Assembly (NCBI GenBank): GCA_965197545.1
Contig: CBDANJ010000008.1
Coordinates: forward strand, 434,001-498,000
From: CATOSP01 sp965197545
Lineage (GTDB): Bacteria; Chloroflexota; Dehalococcoidia; Lucifugimonadales; UBA3495
Direction: 5' to 3'
Length of the DNA stretch: 64,000 bases
The notes below the pieces were generated by a model. The model had not been told where the DNA came from and ran no database searches. It saw nothing but the letters and a program-made list of their open reading frames with translations. The position numbers and the translations under genes are program-made. This document shows, in pieces, positions 55,453 to 63,317 of this stretch (the stretch's first letter is position 1; every line of letters starts with the position of its first letter).

Positions 55453-55695
55453 TCAGCCGCCCGCCGACCTGAGGCGGCGCGACAGGGCCTCAAGACCGGC
55501 GGCCCCGAGCGTCACGAGCAACACAGCCCCTAGGGTGATGGGAGCCGTCATCATGGCCGTCAGCGCAAAGGCCTCGGGCTGAATCCCCCCAACCGGGACG
55601 TCCAGGACCCGGACCACCGCCACGAACACGGCCCAGAGGGCCAGGACCCCCAGCCCCGCCAGGCCCACACGGGCCGTCCAACGATAACCCTTCAT
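55453..55695 (-). CDS. Small two-helix membrane protein
   Basis: 80 residues from ATG 55695 after CAGGTGGTGAAGC. Two hydrophobic segments (VGLAGLGVLALWAVFVAVVR and MMTAPITLGAVLLVTLGAAG) are separated by a short loop. The ends are basic (MKGYRWTARVG and SRRLRSAGG). Function unknown. The 55696-56042 gap beyond it shows no supported gene. Confidence 0.6.
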   Translation of the reverse strand: MKGYRWTARVGLAGLGVLALWAVFVAVVRVLDVPVGGIQPEAFALTAMMTAPITLGAVLLVTLGAAGLEALSRRLRSAGG

Positions 55696-56042
55696 GCTTC
55701 ACCACCTGCGGACAATTTCCGGTAATCTCCACAGGAAGATTGTAGCAGGAAGGGACCGCGGGCCGGAACTCGGACAGACGACCGGTTCGCAGAAAACCAG
55801 GTAAAAGTCGGACAGCAACACGGACCTCCCGAGAGCATCAACAGCATCCAGGTGGTGATCCGGCGCCGCGCCGCAGCCTTTCATCCCAACCCAGATTGTT
55901 TCGTTCCAGGCACCGGACTCGTTGTTAGCCATGTTGGAGGAGTTGGACTCCGTGATCCATGCACTACGAGGCGCTGATTGGCCAGAATGGCCCGAATAAA
56001 GGACCATCTGAGGCGGCACCGGGCGGCTCTGGAGGTTTGGGC

Positions 56043-56425
56043 ATGGTAGCCACTGACCGGGTGAACTTCCTCTTCGCCGATGCACGGTCGCTTCACGATG
56101 ACGCCCTGGAGATGCTCGACCAGGGGAAGATCCGCAACGCGGCGGGAGAAGGCGTGGGGCGCCACGAAGCGGGCCACCGACGCCCTGTCCTGGCAAGGCA
56201 CGGGGAAAAGCAGCAGGCGGCAGGACAGGCACGGCGCGCTCTTTTGCGGCTGAGCGCCCTGGATCCGGCGTTCGACATCCTGCAAGGGCAATATCACACC
56301 AGGGCAGGGTCCTGCACATCAACTGCTTCTACGACGGGAACTGCGAACCGGAGCAGGAGATGGCCGACCTGATACGGGCCACCATCCTGTACATCGACCT
56401 CGCCGAGAGGCTTTCCGAAGAGTGA
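56043..56425 (+). pseudogene. HEPN-like small protein, frameshifted
   Basis: ATG 56043 begins MVATDRVNFLFADARSLHDD then ALEMLDQGKIRNAA. The expected continuation EKAWGATKRATDAL is one frame away. RALLRLSALDPAFDILQGQY returns to the first frame, and LHINCFYDGNCEPEQEMADL then RATILYIDLAERLSEE is in a third. The whole fits an approximately 125-residue HEPN/PaREP1-like helical protein of the kind paired with nucleotidyltransferases. At least two indels. No partner is adjacent. Confidence 0.6.
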
Positions 56426-56747
56426 TAATGGCCAGAACCTGGTGCGGAATGTACCCATAACCGGCGACGTCGGCCGAGCTTCGAGGCCCTGGTATGTACC
56501 CGTAAGCGCCGCCCAGGCGCAGCTGCACGTCACCCCCCCGTCACCCTCTACTGGCCATGAACCCGCGCCGCGCCGCAGGCGAGACCGCAGCCCAGTCCTT
56601 CCTGGCAAACAAACCCCTGACCCCTGTTTTCTCCATCTAACCCTTTTCTCCAGCAGTTGATTGCCACCCGGCCCAGATACGGATAGACTCCCCGGCAGAC
56701 AGTGGCAAACAACCAGGTGTTTGATTGCCATGTGGGGAGGTGGCCAC

Positions 56748-57047
56748 ATGGACCCCGCGGTATTCGGCTACATCCGGGTCTCCCAGGCGGGGGGCGAGAG
56801 CGGGCTGGCCACCCAGCGCCGCATCCTCACCGGCCACGGGCTCAGGGACGGCCGCATCTTCACCGACGTGGCTTCGGGCCGGAACATGCGCCGGCCCGCC
56901 TGGAAGCAGCTACGGGAGACGCTCCGACCCGGCGACGTCTTAGTGGTCCCTCGGATCGACCGCCTGGCCCGGAACCTCACCGAGGGTCTGAGGGCCGTCG
57001 AGGAGCTGCACGCCCAGGGCATTTACATCCGCGCCCTTGCCTGGTAG
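56748..57047 (+). CDS. Serine recombinase, catalytic domain only (truncated)
   Basis: 99 residues from ATG 56748, after GGGGAGGTGGCCAC. It has the resolvase nucleophile segment (VFGYIRVSQAGGESGL) and the conserved VVPRIDRLARNLTEGL. It ends after IYIRALAW, where a full protein would continue to the E helix and DNA-binding HTH. A terminator follows at 57072. It probably cannot recombine. A second fragment of a close relative is at 59210. Confidence 0.75.
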   Translation: MDPAVFGYIRVSQAGGESGLATQRRILTGHGLRDGRIFTDVASGRNMRRPAWKQLRETLRPGDVLVVPRIDRLARNLTEGLRAVEELHAQGIYIRALAW

Positions 57048-57071
57048 GTGTTGCCATCCGTGAAATGAAGA

Positions 57072-57100
57072 AGCCCCGGCGTGGCTGCCGGGGCTTTCTG
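57072..57100 (+). terminator. Intrinsic terminator between convergent genes
   Basis: AGCCCCGGC and GCCGGGGCT pair across a 6-nt loop, followed by TTCTGTTC on the plus strand. It sits between the resolvase fragment (plus) and the membrane protein ending at 57124 (minus). The minus-strand side has GGCTTCTTCATTT, so it may serve both. Confidence 0.7.
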
Positions 57101-57123
57101 TTCGCTTCGCGGGTCCTTCGGTT

Positions 57124-57576
57124 TCAGTTTTCCGGTTCCTTGCCTGGGGGAGGTTCATCGAAGGGTTCGCCCCTCTTGTCCGCCTCCATGCGCCGTTCGT
57201 TCCAGGCCTCCCATTGTGCCTGGTTTCTTTGCGATCCCTCTTGACGCAGTTTCTCCTGCAGGGGGTGCAGCAGCCTGTTGGCCAGGTATGTTGCGATAAC
57301 CATAATGCTTTTTGGCGCCTCCACGATGATGAGTGAGACCATCGCAGCGCCTATGGCTGTTGGCCCTGTGTCCAGGAGTATGAGGTGGACCGCGTCGTGG
57401 ACGCTTTGTGTTCCGCTCGGGACGGCCCGGCAGTGGTAGTAGACTTGGCAGCCTATCCCGGTCGCGGCTGTTGCCGTGAATATGGTGAAGTATAATGCCT
57501 TTCCTCCTTCGGGTATACTCCATATAGGCTCGAGAAAATTGCGAAACTCCCTGACCGCCAAACCCGTCGGCGGCAA
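57124..57576 (-). CDS. Two-helix membrane protein with charged cytoplasmic tail
   Basis: 150 residues if begun at ATG 57576. The first residues (VREFRNFLE) are encoded by a solo end of MITE family 2 (57532-57549), so the original start may have been further in or lost. Hydrophobic segments (ALYFTIFTATAATGIGCQVY and TAIGAAMVSLIIVEAPKSIM) are followed by a helical tail (LLHPLQEKLRQEGSQRNQ, then RMEADKRGEPFDEPPPGK). Similar tails recur in uncharacterised Chloroflexota proteins, by memory only. Function unknown. Confidence 0.6.
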   Translation of the reverse strand: MPPTGLAVREFRNFLEPIWSIPEGGKALYFTIFTATAATGIGCQVYYHCRAVPSGTQSVHDAVHLILLDTGPTAIGAAMVSLIIVEAPKSIMVIATYLANRLLHPLQEKLRQEGSQRNQAQWEAWNERRMEADKRGEPFDEPPPGKEPEN

Positions 57577-57678
57577 CCGTCAAAACGGTTACGGAAAGCG
57601 GATTCGTCGAAAGCCTGGAATCCCAGGCTAATATCGTGAGAAACGCCCCGCCGTGTTCCAGCGGCGGGGCGCAGAATC

Positions 57679-57957
57679 TCACCAGGAAGGGCGCCACAGC
57701 AGGTCCCGCACCAAGGCGGCAACGGCAACCGCCAGCAACCCGCCGCCGATGGTGATGATAGCCCAGAACAGCCGGTCAATCCGTTGATTTATCTGGTCAA
57801 ACCGCCGGTTGTTCTCCGCCCGGACTTCCCGAAGGATTGAGTGAAAGTCCGCCCGCAGGGTTTCGAGTCCCGCCCGCAGACCTTCCACGTCGGCCTTTGT
57901 CGCCAGATGCTCATACCCGGCTTCCAGCCGGGACAGTCGCTCCCCGGTGGTCGTCAT
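57679..57957 (-). CDS. Coiled-coil protein with carboxy-terminal membrane anchor
   Basis: 92 residues from ATG 57957 after GAAGGAGCGGGCA. A helix with heptads (ADVEGLRAGLETLRADFHSI) is followed by a membrane segment near the end (FWAIITIGGGLLAVAVAALV). This layout matches small holin-accessory or DUF1640-like proteins in form only. It precedes another anchored protein's stop by 39 bp on the same strand. Confidence 0.65.
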   Translation of the reverse strand: MTTTGERLSRLEAGYEHLATKADVEGLRAGLETLRADFHSILREVRAENNRRFDQINQRIDRLFWAIITIGGGLLAVAVAALVRDLLWRPSW

Positions 57958-57995
57958 TGCCCGCTCCTTCGGCGCTCACGGCACCAGGGTTTCGG

Positions 57996-58646
57996 CTATT
58001 CCGCTGCCAAGGCGTCCTTGTAGTACCGCTCCAGAACGTCGTCATTCCACTCGATCTCAGCGTCAGACCGCAACCGGTCTATCGCCTCGGTCAAAGCATC
58101 AGCCCGCTCATCACTGGCGCCATCCCGGGGACCCAACCCCCCGTCGGACAAAAGCGACTCATTGAGCCGCGTCACGCCCAGGTTCTCCCTGAACGACGGG
58201 GCCACCCGCGCCCAGTGCTCTTCAAACGTCTCGCCCCACTGCGCGATAAGGTCCAGGCAATGTTGCTGCTGTTCACACGCCTCCTTGTGGGTGGTCATGT
58301 AAGCAAGCCCTTCCTCTTCAGTCGGCATAAGCCCCCGCTTCTCTATCTCAGAGAGCAACACGAAACGGTCTATGTTCCCCACAATGGTCCTCCTGAACGA
58401 GTCCTCTTCAGTCAGGCCCGGCTCCGCGTCCTGCCAGTAACCCGGACTCTTCCGCACGTCGCCGTATCCGACATTGATCCCGTTCACCACCGCGACTACC
58501 CGCTCATCGCCCTCCTGATCAGTGTAGATGTCGCCGCGCTCTTGATTCTGAGCGTAAATGTAGCCAGCCGTGGCAATCGCCGCCAGCATCACCGCCAGCA
58601 CTCCCACGGACAAGAGCCACCGCCCCTGCCTGAGTCTCCTAATCAT
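57996..58646 (-). CDS. SurA-N-like membrane-anchored periplasmic protein
   Basis: 216 residues from ATG 58646, preceded by AAAAGGAGGCAGGTCG. A signal anchor (LLSVGVLAVMLAAIATAGYI) precedes a helical domain that begins VVAVVNGINVGYGDV and includes NIDRFVLLSEIEKRGLMPTE, the pattern of the amino-terminal chaperone domain of SurA/PrsA-type foldases. The parvulin isomerase domain is absent. Possibly a stand-alone chaperone. Upstream on the same strand is the MITE-interrupted gene at 58692. Confidence 0.65.
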   Translation of the reverse strand: MIRRLRQGRWLLSVGVLAVMLAAIATAGYIYAQNQERGDIYTDQEGDERVVAVVNGINVGYGDVRKSPGYWQDAEPGLTEEDSFRRTIVGNIDRFVLLSEIEKRGLMPTEEEGLAYMTTHKEACEQQQHCLDLIAQWGETFEEHWARVAPSFRENLGVTRLNESLLSDGGLGPRDGASDERADALTEAIDRLRSDAEIEWNDDVLERYYKDALAAE

Positions 58647-58691
58647 CGACCTGCCTCCTTTTCTCTGATTTCCCTATAGACCCCGATCTCA

Positions 58692-58967
58692 TCACCGGAC
58701 CGTGTACTCCCTCGTATGCGGCGTCATATATGAACCACAGCACGGGTAAGTATAGGTGTACCTGTCCGTACCCTTCTTCCCCGGCTTCAAAGGCACATCC
58801 CGACAAGCATCCGCCGTGACCGGGAAAGTAGACCAGCCAAGGACCGTCTCGTTTTCGTAACAATACCCGTGGTCGTCGCGCCGGAACAGGCAGTTCCAGG
58901 TAGTGTCCTCCCAATCGCTCCTCAACGTATCGCTGTTGGTGTCGTGGAGAAAATTGCGAAACTCCAT
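58692..58967 (-). CDS. Cys-rich exported-type protein truncated by a MITE
   Basis: The present start (ATG 58967, MEFRNFLHDTNSD) is supplied by the end of MITE 2 copy B. The native body reads LRSDWEDTTWNCLFRRDDHG, then YCYENETVLGWSTFPVTADA, then YTYPCCGSYMTPHTREYTVR, with five cysteines. A signal peptide expected for such a protein is missing and was probably upstream of the insertion. Whether any product is made is uncertain. Confidence 0.55.
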   Translation of the reverse strand: MEFRNFLHDTNSDTLRSDWEDTTWNCLFRRDDHGYCYENETVLGWSTFPVTADACRDVPLKPGKKGTDRYTYTYPCCGSYMTPHTREYTVR

Positions 58968-59108
58968 GGCTACCAAAGGGCCAGAAGAATAACAACGCGA
59001 ATATGCTTCGGTGACCAATAAGCGTGGATGGAATTGGTCTCGACATCTGACGGTATTCGTCACACATTAGTGATAACAAGGCCAGCCGGGGAGTTTCGCA
59101 ATTTTCTC
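58947..59108. mobile_element. MITE family 2, copy B
   Basis: A 162-bp element bounded by the same GAGAAAATTGCGAAACTC inverted repeats as the element at 15059, in the opposite orientation, sharing the internal GACGAATACCGT and TTATTCTTCTGGCCCTT blocks. No direct target duplication is seen, so one flank may have rearranged. A related degenerate end (GAGAGAATTGCCAAACTC) is at 59115-59132 and a solo end is at 57532-57549. Confidence 0.8.
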
Positions 59109-59209
59109 AGGCTCCGAGAGAATTGCCAAACTCTGGGGCGGGCAAGCGTCCTTGACGGAACCGGGCCGAAATGGTGGCGACATCCTACTTCGCCCATCCG
59201 CGAGGTCCA

Positions 59210-59370
59210 GGGTCGTGGTCCCGCGGCTGGACCGGCTGGCGCGTAACCTCCCGGAGGGTCTCAGGACCATCGAGGAGCTGCACGCCCAGGGCATCCACAT
59301 CCGCTCCCTTGCGGAGGGCCTGGACACCGGGGACGGCAGCCCAACCGCTGCGCCGCCCTGGTGGCCTAAT
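59210..59370 (+). pseudogene. Serine recombinase fragment
   Basis: The frame reads VVVPRLDRLARNLPEGLRTI, then EELHAQGIHIRSLAEGLDTG, matching the middle of a resolvase catalytic domain closely related to the one at 56748. The nucleophile segment and the DNA-binding end are absent. It lies between MITE debris and an intact resolvase gene. Confidence 0.7.
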
Positions 59371-59474
59371 ATGTCCCCGCCAACCTCACCGGCGGAAACC
59401 CCCGTTTGTTCCGCACCCCCCGCGGGTGTCATTTCCGTGTTGCGGCAGGTGCGGATAAAACGTAACATGCCCGC

Positions 59475-60095
59475 ATGACCCTCTTCGGCTACATCCGGAC
59501 CAGCCGTCATCTGCAGGAGGGTGTCGCCGGAATGGACCCCTTCAGCCAGGAGCTGCGGCTCCGCGAGTCCGGCGTCCAGCGGGACCACGTCCACCGTGAC
59601 ATCGGCGTCTCCGGAGCCACCGGCACGGACCAGCGCCGCGGCTGGCGCCGCCTGGACGGGCGCCTCTCCGGCGGCGATACCCTGGTGGTGGTCCGCATCG
59701 ACCGGATCGGCCGCCGGTGGCTGGACACCCTCCAGTGCATCATCGCCCTGCGGGCCCGGGGGGTGAAGATCAGGTCCCTGGACGAGACGGAAGGGTGGAC
59801 GCAGTTCCTGGAGCTGGAGCCTAACGATCCCATGGCCTTCGCCGGACACCAGATGGTCAGCATGGCGGCGTGGGTGGCGGACCAGGAACGGGAGGTGGCC
59901 CGCCGGCGCACCAGGGAGGGGCTGGCGGCGGCAAGAGCCCGGGGCAAGACCCTGGGACGGCCGCGCTCCCTCACCGGCGACCAGGTGCAGATGGCCAGGC
60001 GGATGAAGGACGCCGGAGCATCGGGGCGGAAGATCGCGCAGCTCCTGGAGGTCAACGAAAAGACGGTGCGCAACGCCCTGCGGGCGGGACAGTGA
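59475..60095 (+). CDS. Serine recombinase (resolvase/invertase)
   Basis: 206 residues from ATG 59475. It is complete: catalytic Ser segment (TLFGYIRTSRHLQEGVAGMD), VVVRIDRIGRRWLDTL, the E-helix region (MVSMAAWVADQEREVARRRT, then REGLAAARARGKTLGRP) and a carboxy-terminal HTH (RMKDAGASGRKIAQLLEVNE). It could resolve or invert DNA at short sites. Its TGA overlaps the GTG of a small gene. No recombination site was identified nearby. Confidence 0.85.
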   Translation: MTLFGYIRTSRHLQEGVAGMDPFSQELRLRESGVQRDHVHRDIGVSGATGTDQRRGWRRLDGRLSGGDTLVVVRIDRIGRRWLDTLQCIIALRARGVKIRSLDETEGWTQFLELEPNDPMAFAGHQMVSMAAWVADQEREVARRRTREGLAAARARGKTLGRPRSLTGDQVQMARRMKDAGASGRKIAQLLEVNEKTVRNALRAGQ

Positions 60096-60256
60096 ACATT
60101 GACGCAACGGTTGCGTTTGAAAGGTGGGCTTTTTTGGTTGAAGTAGGAGCGGGAGGGTTGTCGTTGACTGGTATTGAGAGAGAGCTTCTAGAGGCAGGGA
60201 TTGATGTTGAGAGACTCCGTCATTTTCTGAGAAGTGACGGCTGCGGTAGATTTTGA
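60092..60256 (+). CDS. Small protein coupled to resolvase (54 aa)
   Basis: GTG 60092 overlaps the resolvase stop (GTGA). The peptide (VAFERWAFLVEVGAGGLSLT, then GIERELLEAGIDVERLRHFL) is helical with no known motif. AT-richer than the resolvase. The overlap suggests co-translation and perhaps a regulatory role for recombination. Confidence 0.5.
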   Translation: MNIDATVAFERWAFLVEVGAGGLSLTGIERELLEAGIDVERLRHFLRSDGCGRF

Positions 60257-60337
60257 ATGAGGTCCCGGTGTTATCGCCGGGGCTTGCAGCTCTCCGGTTT
60301 TGATCTAACTTGGTTTTTTGTTTCTGGAGGAATTTGC

Positions 60338-60553
60338 ATGTATGTAGTGTGCCGTCCTCGATGGAATAGAGTCAGGGTTCATGTTCTTTCGTGCTCCCAG
60401 TATGAAGGGAGACAAAGAGTCCCGGAAACTAACAGTTGGTCAAATCCTTTTAATACCAAAGAGGCGGCTTGGGCTTATGCCCGTAGCTTTGGGCAGTCTA
60501 ATACGGATGATGCTCCTTGTTTGAAGGGCAGTTTCTGCCCATCTCCATCTTGA
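60338..60553 (+). CDS. Small hypothetical protein (71 aa)
   Basis: ATG 60338 follows TGGAGGAATTTGC. The sequence (MYVVCRPRWNRVRVHVLSC, then NPFNTKEAAWAYARSFG) is globular with Cys pairs and no known domain. AT-rich. The remaining 60554-60958 stretch contains only the hairpin at 60836. Confidence 0.5.
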   Translation: MYVVCRPRWNRVRVHVLSCSQYEGRQRVPETNSWSNPFNTKEAAWAYARSFGQSNTDDAPCLKGSFCPSPS

Positions 60554-60835
60554 ACCAAAAGTGGCTGCTGAATCAATAATCTGAGGCTGAATCAAAACTG
60601 TGGTTCAGGCCGGGGTTCTGGTGCAAAGCCCCTGGTCGCCATTATGTGCCTGGAGGGCTGGCTGCGGACCCGGCTGTGAGACGGAAGAGGCAAAAGATGA
60701 TGTCGTGGCATACCCTCATTAGTCCGATTCTCTAGTTCGCACCGGCGAATGCTAACATTCTACCTGAGTAAGGGAGGACTTCAACCCGATGGACCGGGTT
60801 GTCGGCGCGGCTGAACAGCGCGGGTTATCAATCCC

Positions 60836-60874
60836 ACCGGCCTGGGCCGTCCTCTCATCGCGGCCCAGGCCGGT
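60836..60874. terminator. 14-bp perfect GC-rich hairpin
   Basis: ACCGGCCTGGGCCG (60836-60849) and its exact reverse complement (60861-60874) flank an 11-nt loop. No T-tract follows, so this is a possible Rho-independent-like barrier or a structured leader of the regulator at 60959. Confidence 0.45.
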
Positions 60875-60958
60875 CTCAAAGCCCCCGGAAGCGCGGGGTT
60901 GACCCTAAAACCAAGAAGATACAGCAAGGCCGCCAACCTAACCGAAGGGAAAGAAAGG

Positions 60959-61231
60959 ATGAACAACCGTCATAGCTACGGCACCGCCCTACTAAACCAA
61001 GTGGAAATCCTAATCATGGACACCTTGGAATCCGAAGGGTCGTTATATGGCTACCAAGTGGCTACCAAGACGGGTCTAACCGTACAAGAGGCCGGTCGCT
61101 CAAAGCGTTACGATTTGGCCCACATGATGCTTTCCCGGCTTGAGGCGAAAGGCTTTGTTCGCCAAGTGGAAGGTAGTGCAAGGCGAGAGCTGACGGAAAG
61201 GGGATTGGCTTTCTTGCTTACGGGAGAATAG
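60959..61231 (+). CDS. PadR/MarR-like winged-helix regulator
   Basis: 90 residues from ATG 60959 after GGGAAAGAAAGG. The pattern VEILIMDTLESEGSLYGYQV, then HMMLSRLEAKGFVRQVEG is that of a PadR-type winged helix, with a short carboxy-terminal strand. It begins a three-gene run with tight spacing to 61236 and 61409. It may regulate the run or the mobile region. Confidence 0.65.
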   Translation: MNNRHSYGTALLNQVEILIMDTLESEGSLYGYQVATKTGLTVQEAGRSKRYDLAHMMLSRLEAKGFVRQVEGSARRELTERGLAFLLTGE

Positions 61232-61235
61232 GGTT

Positions 61236-61412
61236 ATGGGGTTGAGCATTGAGGACTTGCTTGCGGACAAAAGGCCAGACCTGCCGCTGTACGGATACCG
61301 GCCAGGGCGGATTACTGGTCTGAAACGTGGCACCTGCTATAAGCAAACGGAACCGACGCAACAGCGGATTCCGCGAACCAAACCAGGGGAACCGGGACAA
61401 GGGGGAACATGA
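61236..61412 (+). CDS. Small hypothetical protein (58 aa)
   Basis: ATG 61236 lies four bases after the regulator's stop. It reads MGLSIEDLLADKRPDLPLYG, then a basic Gln/Pro tail. Its TGA overlaps the next ATG (ATGA). Too short for family assignment; the tight coupling on both sides is the main evidence that it is real. Confidence 0.5.
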   Translation: MGLSIEDLLADKRPDLPLYGYRPGRITGLKRGTCYKQTEPTQQRIPRTKPGEPGQGGT

Positions 61413-61702
61413 CCAACAGAAACTTGCTGCTGGGCCGGTCCAAGCCCAGAGAGAAACTGACCAGGGAGGAGATCTCCGCCCTCGACAGGGTGACCGCGGC
61501 TCCCGCGCCGCCGGCGAAGCCGCCTGGGAAGAAGGGCGGCGGTCCGCAGCGGATGGTCCGCAGGGACCTGCTGAAGTTTCGCTGGAGCCTCGAGTGCCCC
61601 GGGTACGGTTTCAAGGTCACCGGCGATGGCCAGCCCCAGCCCGGGCAACGTCTGGCGAGGTGCGGCCGTTGCAAGCTGGTCCTGGTCCTGGGCGGCGGGT
61701 GA
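61409..61702 (+). CDS. Small basic protein with Cys motif (97 aa)
   Basis: ATG 61409 overlaps the previous stop and follows GGGGGAAC. A basic, Pro-rich amino-terminal half is followed by LECPGYGFKVTGDGQ and ARCGRCKLVLVLGGG, where three cysteines could bind zinc. No family recognised. Confidence 0.5.
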   Translation: MTNRNLLLGRSKPREKLTREEISALDRVTAAPAPPAKPPGKKGGGPQRMVRRDLLKFRWSLECPGYGFKVTGDGQPQPGQRLARCGRCKLVLVLGGG

Positions 61703-61940
61703 TGCTTCGGACAACCCCGATTACGTCAACCAGGAGGCATCGATGACTGAAACTGGAATGTAGCGGCAGGACGCCGCCCCCGTCGAATGTGTTCAGGTCC
61801 CCGGAGGCCTGGGGGTGCTGCGCCGGGGCGGCGGACGGTTGGCGAGACAGACCGGGGCAAAGCCTGCCCATGCCTCCCGGCCGCCGCGTCCCAGGCATAT
61901 CCCAACCCCGGTTCAACTCCGGTCTCCAATGGAGGAGATT

Positions 61941-62093
61941 ATGAGACTTGGCAAATGTTCCTGCGCCAAGGTCAGCGCGCTGAGCCTCCTGCCGCTGTTG
62001 GCAGCGGGGATGAACATCGGCTGCGAGGCGGCCGCGCTGCCGGACCAGGGGGCCGCGGACAATACCGCGCCCGCACCCTTGGTGGCGCTCTAA
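61941..62093 (+). CDS. Signal-peptide-bearing peptide cut short by a MITE
   Basis: ATG 61941 follows TGGAGGAGATT. The 50-residue product has a hydrophobic export signal (VSALSLLPLLAAGMNIGC, lipobox-like) and a short acidic tail. Its TAA is inside the terminal repeat of the element at 62090, so the original protein was probably longer. Confidence 0.5.
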   Translation: MRLGKCSCAKVSALSLLPLLAAGMNIGCEAAALPDQGAADNTAPAPLVAL

Positions 62094-62223
62094 ACCAAAG
62101 CCAAGGTGGAATCCACATTTGCGGGGCGATGAAGATTGGCTCAGGCGCCACAGGTGAAGCTTCTCCACCTGTACCTGGAGGGTGGTCCGGCGCCGCCGAT
62201 GACTTCCTCCATATGCGTATTTC

Positions 62224-62902
62224 GGGAATTGTATACTTGATTACCCAAAGTAGCGGGGGACGAAATGGCTATACCAAGAAAGAATGAGTGTCTATTAGGA
62301 TGTGGTGCAACCTTTGCCCCAAATAAGGACGATGAGACTGGGAAAGCTCTCATCAGAAGGTATTTCCCCAATATCACCTTCATGCCAGGTTCTATCCCGA
62401 CAGAAGAAGAACATCACATGACCACCCACGGGTTCATGCGGTGTCTCAGGGACAATAGTTCCAAGACCGCAGACAGTTGGATTTGCGTCGCCAGTTCGGA
62501 GGATGGCTACAATTACGGTGATTATGCAGAGAGGGGCAGGACTCCAATCTTGGTTCCCGCAAGTATCTATGGGCAAGAAGGGCCTAAAGGCCCAATCGCT
62601 CTGACAAGCCGCATCAGAGGTCACATTGAAGCCACAACAGAAACCCCTCCAATCCACACAGGACCCGAACACGCAAAGCTCCCCAACCTACTCGTAACCG
62701 TCCACCCAAATGAGGATTCCACATCCTGGCAATGGAGTGTCCAAGCCGCCGACTGGAACGCACCACCCGGAGAAGAATTACAGGGAGAACTCTGCAAAGG
62801 ACACTCACCCACCAAAGACCAAGCTAAAGCCAAAGCCACCGAAGTCGCACAATCCATACAAGAAAAGAGACAGGGGTTTGGGTAGTCAAATATCTAATTC
62901 CC
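62224..62902 (+). mobile_element. Nested passenger-only transposable element
   Basis: A 679-bp unit with terminal inverted repeats GGGAATTGTATACTTGA / TCAAATATCTAATTCCC (14 of 17 matching) and an 8-bp target duplication CGTATTTC at 62216-62223 and 62903-62910. It holds one gene (62265-62885) that does not look like a transposase. It must have been moved by an enzyme encoded elsewhere, or the gene is an unknown transposase. Confidence 0.75.
62265..62885 (+). CDS. Unknown cargo protein of the nested element (206 aa)
   Basis: ATG 62265 lies after AGCGGGGGACGAA. The amino-terminal 70 residues include two Cys (NECLLGCGATFAPNKDDETG) and TFMPGSIPTEEEHHMTTHGF. The middle has CVASSEDGYNYGDYAERG. The carboxy-terminal part ends in a charged helix (KDQAKAKATEVAQSIQEKRQ). 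No DDE, Tyr- or Ser-recombinase motif is visible. AT-richer than the surroundings. It could be a novel transposase, a toxin-like or a defence protein; the sequence does not decide. Confidence 0.65.
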   Translation: MAIPRKNECLLGCGATFAPNKDDETGKALIRRYFPNITFMPGSIPTEEEHHMTTHGFMRCLRDNSSKTADSWICVASSEDGYNYGDYAERGRTPILVPASIYGQEGPKGPIALTSRIRGHIEATTETPPIHTGPEHAKLPNLLVTVHPNEDSTSWQWSVQAADWNAPPGEELQGELCKGHSPTKDQAKAKATEVAQSIQEKRQGFG

Positions 62903-62924
62903 CGTATTTCACCTTGGTATTGGT

Positions 62925-63317
62925 TTAGTGATCCCGGACCGCGCAGCTACGCCCTAGCAGGGCAGAGGCATCCTCCAGCGGACCTCCAGACCGTCCCCCC
63001 AGGACGGCCGCGTGGTCGACCAGGAACCTGACCGCCTCCCTCTGCTCCTGGACCGTCCCTTCCTGGAGACACTCGCGGAACCCCCGCACGGCCGCCCCGG
63101 CGTCGCAGGTCTGGTACAGCTTGCTGCGGCAGGTCTCCATGTCGCTGATGGAGGCAATGGTCCGTATCGCTTCTTCCCGCAGTTCCGTGAACCGTTCCTC
63201 TCGGCTGCGAAGAGAGGAGCACCGGGGCGTCCGGGTATCCAGGGCGCCCCCGCCTGAATCGAACCGCAACGGAATACCACACGCCCGGCGCCGGGACCTG
63301 GGACACGCCATGCACAT
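62925..63317 (-). CDS. Hypothetical helical protein (130 aa)
   Basis: The start is uncertain: ATG 63317 and ATG 63311 are both possible, and the plus-strand gene at 63310 overlaps its 5' end. The convincing part is SREERFTELREEAIRTIASI, then METCRSKLYQTCDAGAAVRG, then REAVRFLVDHAAVLGG. The terminal codons overlap the right end of the MITE at 62928. No family recognised. Confidence 0.45.
   Translation of the reverse strand: MCMACPRSRRRACGIPLRFDSGGGALDTRTPRCSSLRSREERFTELREEAIRTIASISDMETCRSKLYQTCDAGAAVRGFRECLQEGTVQEQREAVRFLVDHAAVLGGRSGGPLEDASALLGRSCAVRDH

Larger units (their letters stand above)
62090..62928. mobile_element. MITE family 1, copy A, enlarged by a nested element
   Basis: Left end CTAAACCAAAGCCAAGGTGG at 62090, right end CCTTGGTATTGGTTTAG finishing at 62928. 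The first 134 bp match the inverted copy at 63763-63914 almost base for base. The match stops after CGTATTTC (62223) and resumes at a second CGTATTTC (62903). The intervening 679 bp are a separate nested element. Ends match those of the IS630 transposon at 53802. Confidence 0.85.

Noticed and set aside
61880..61930. tRNA-like T-arm (GGTTCAACTCC)
   Set aside because: No matching acceptor, D or anticodon arms could be drawn upstream; the T-stem itself has a mismatch.
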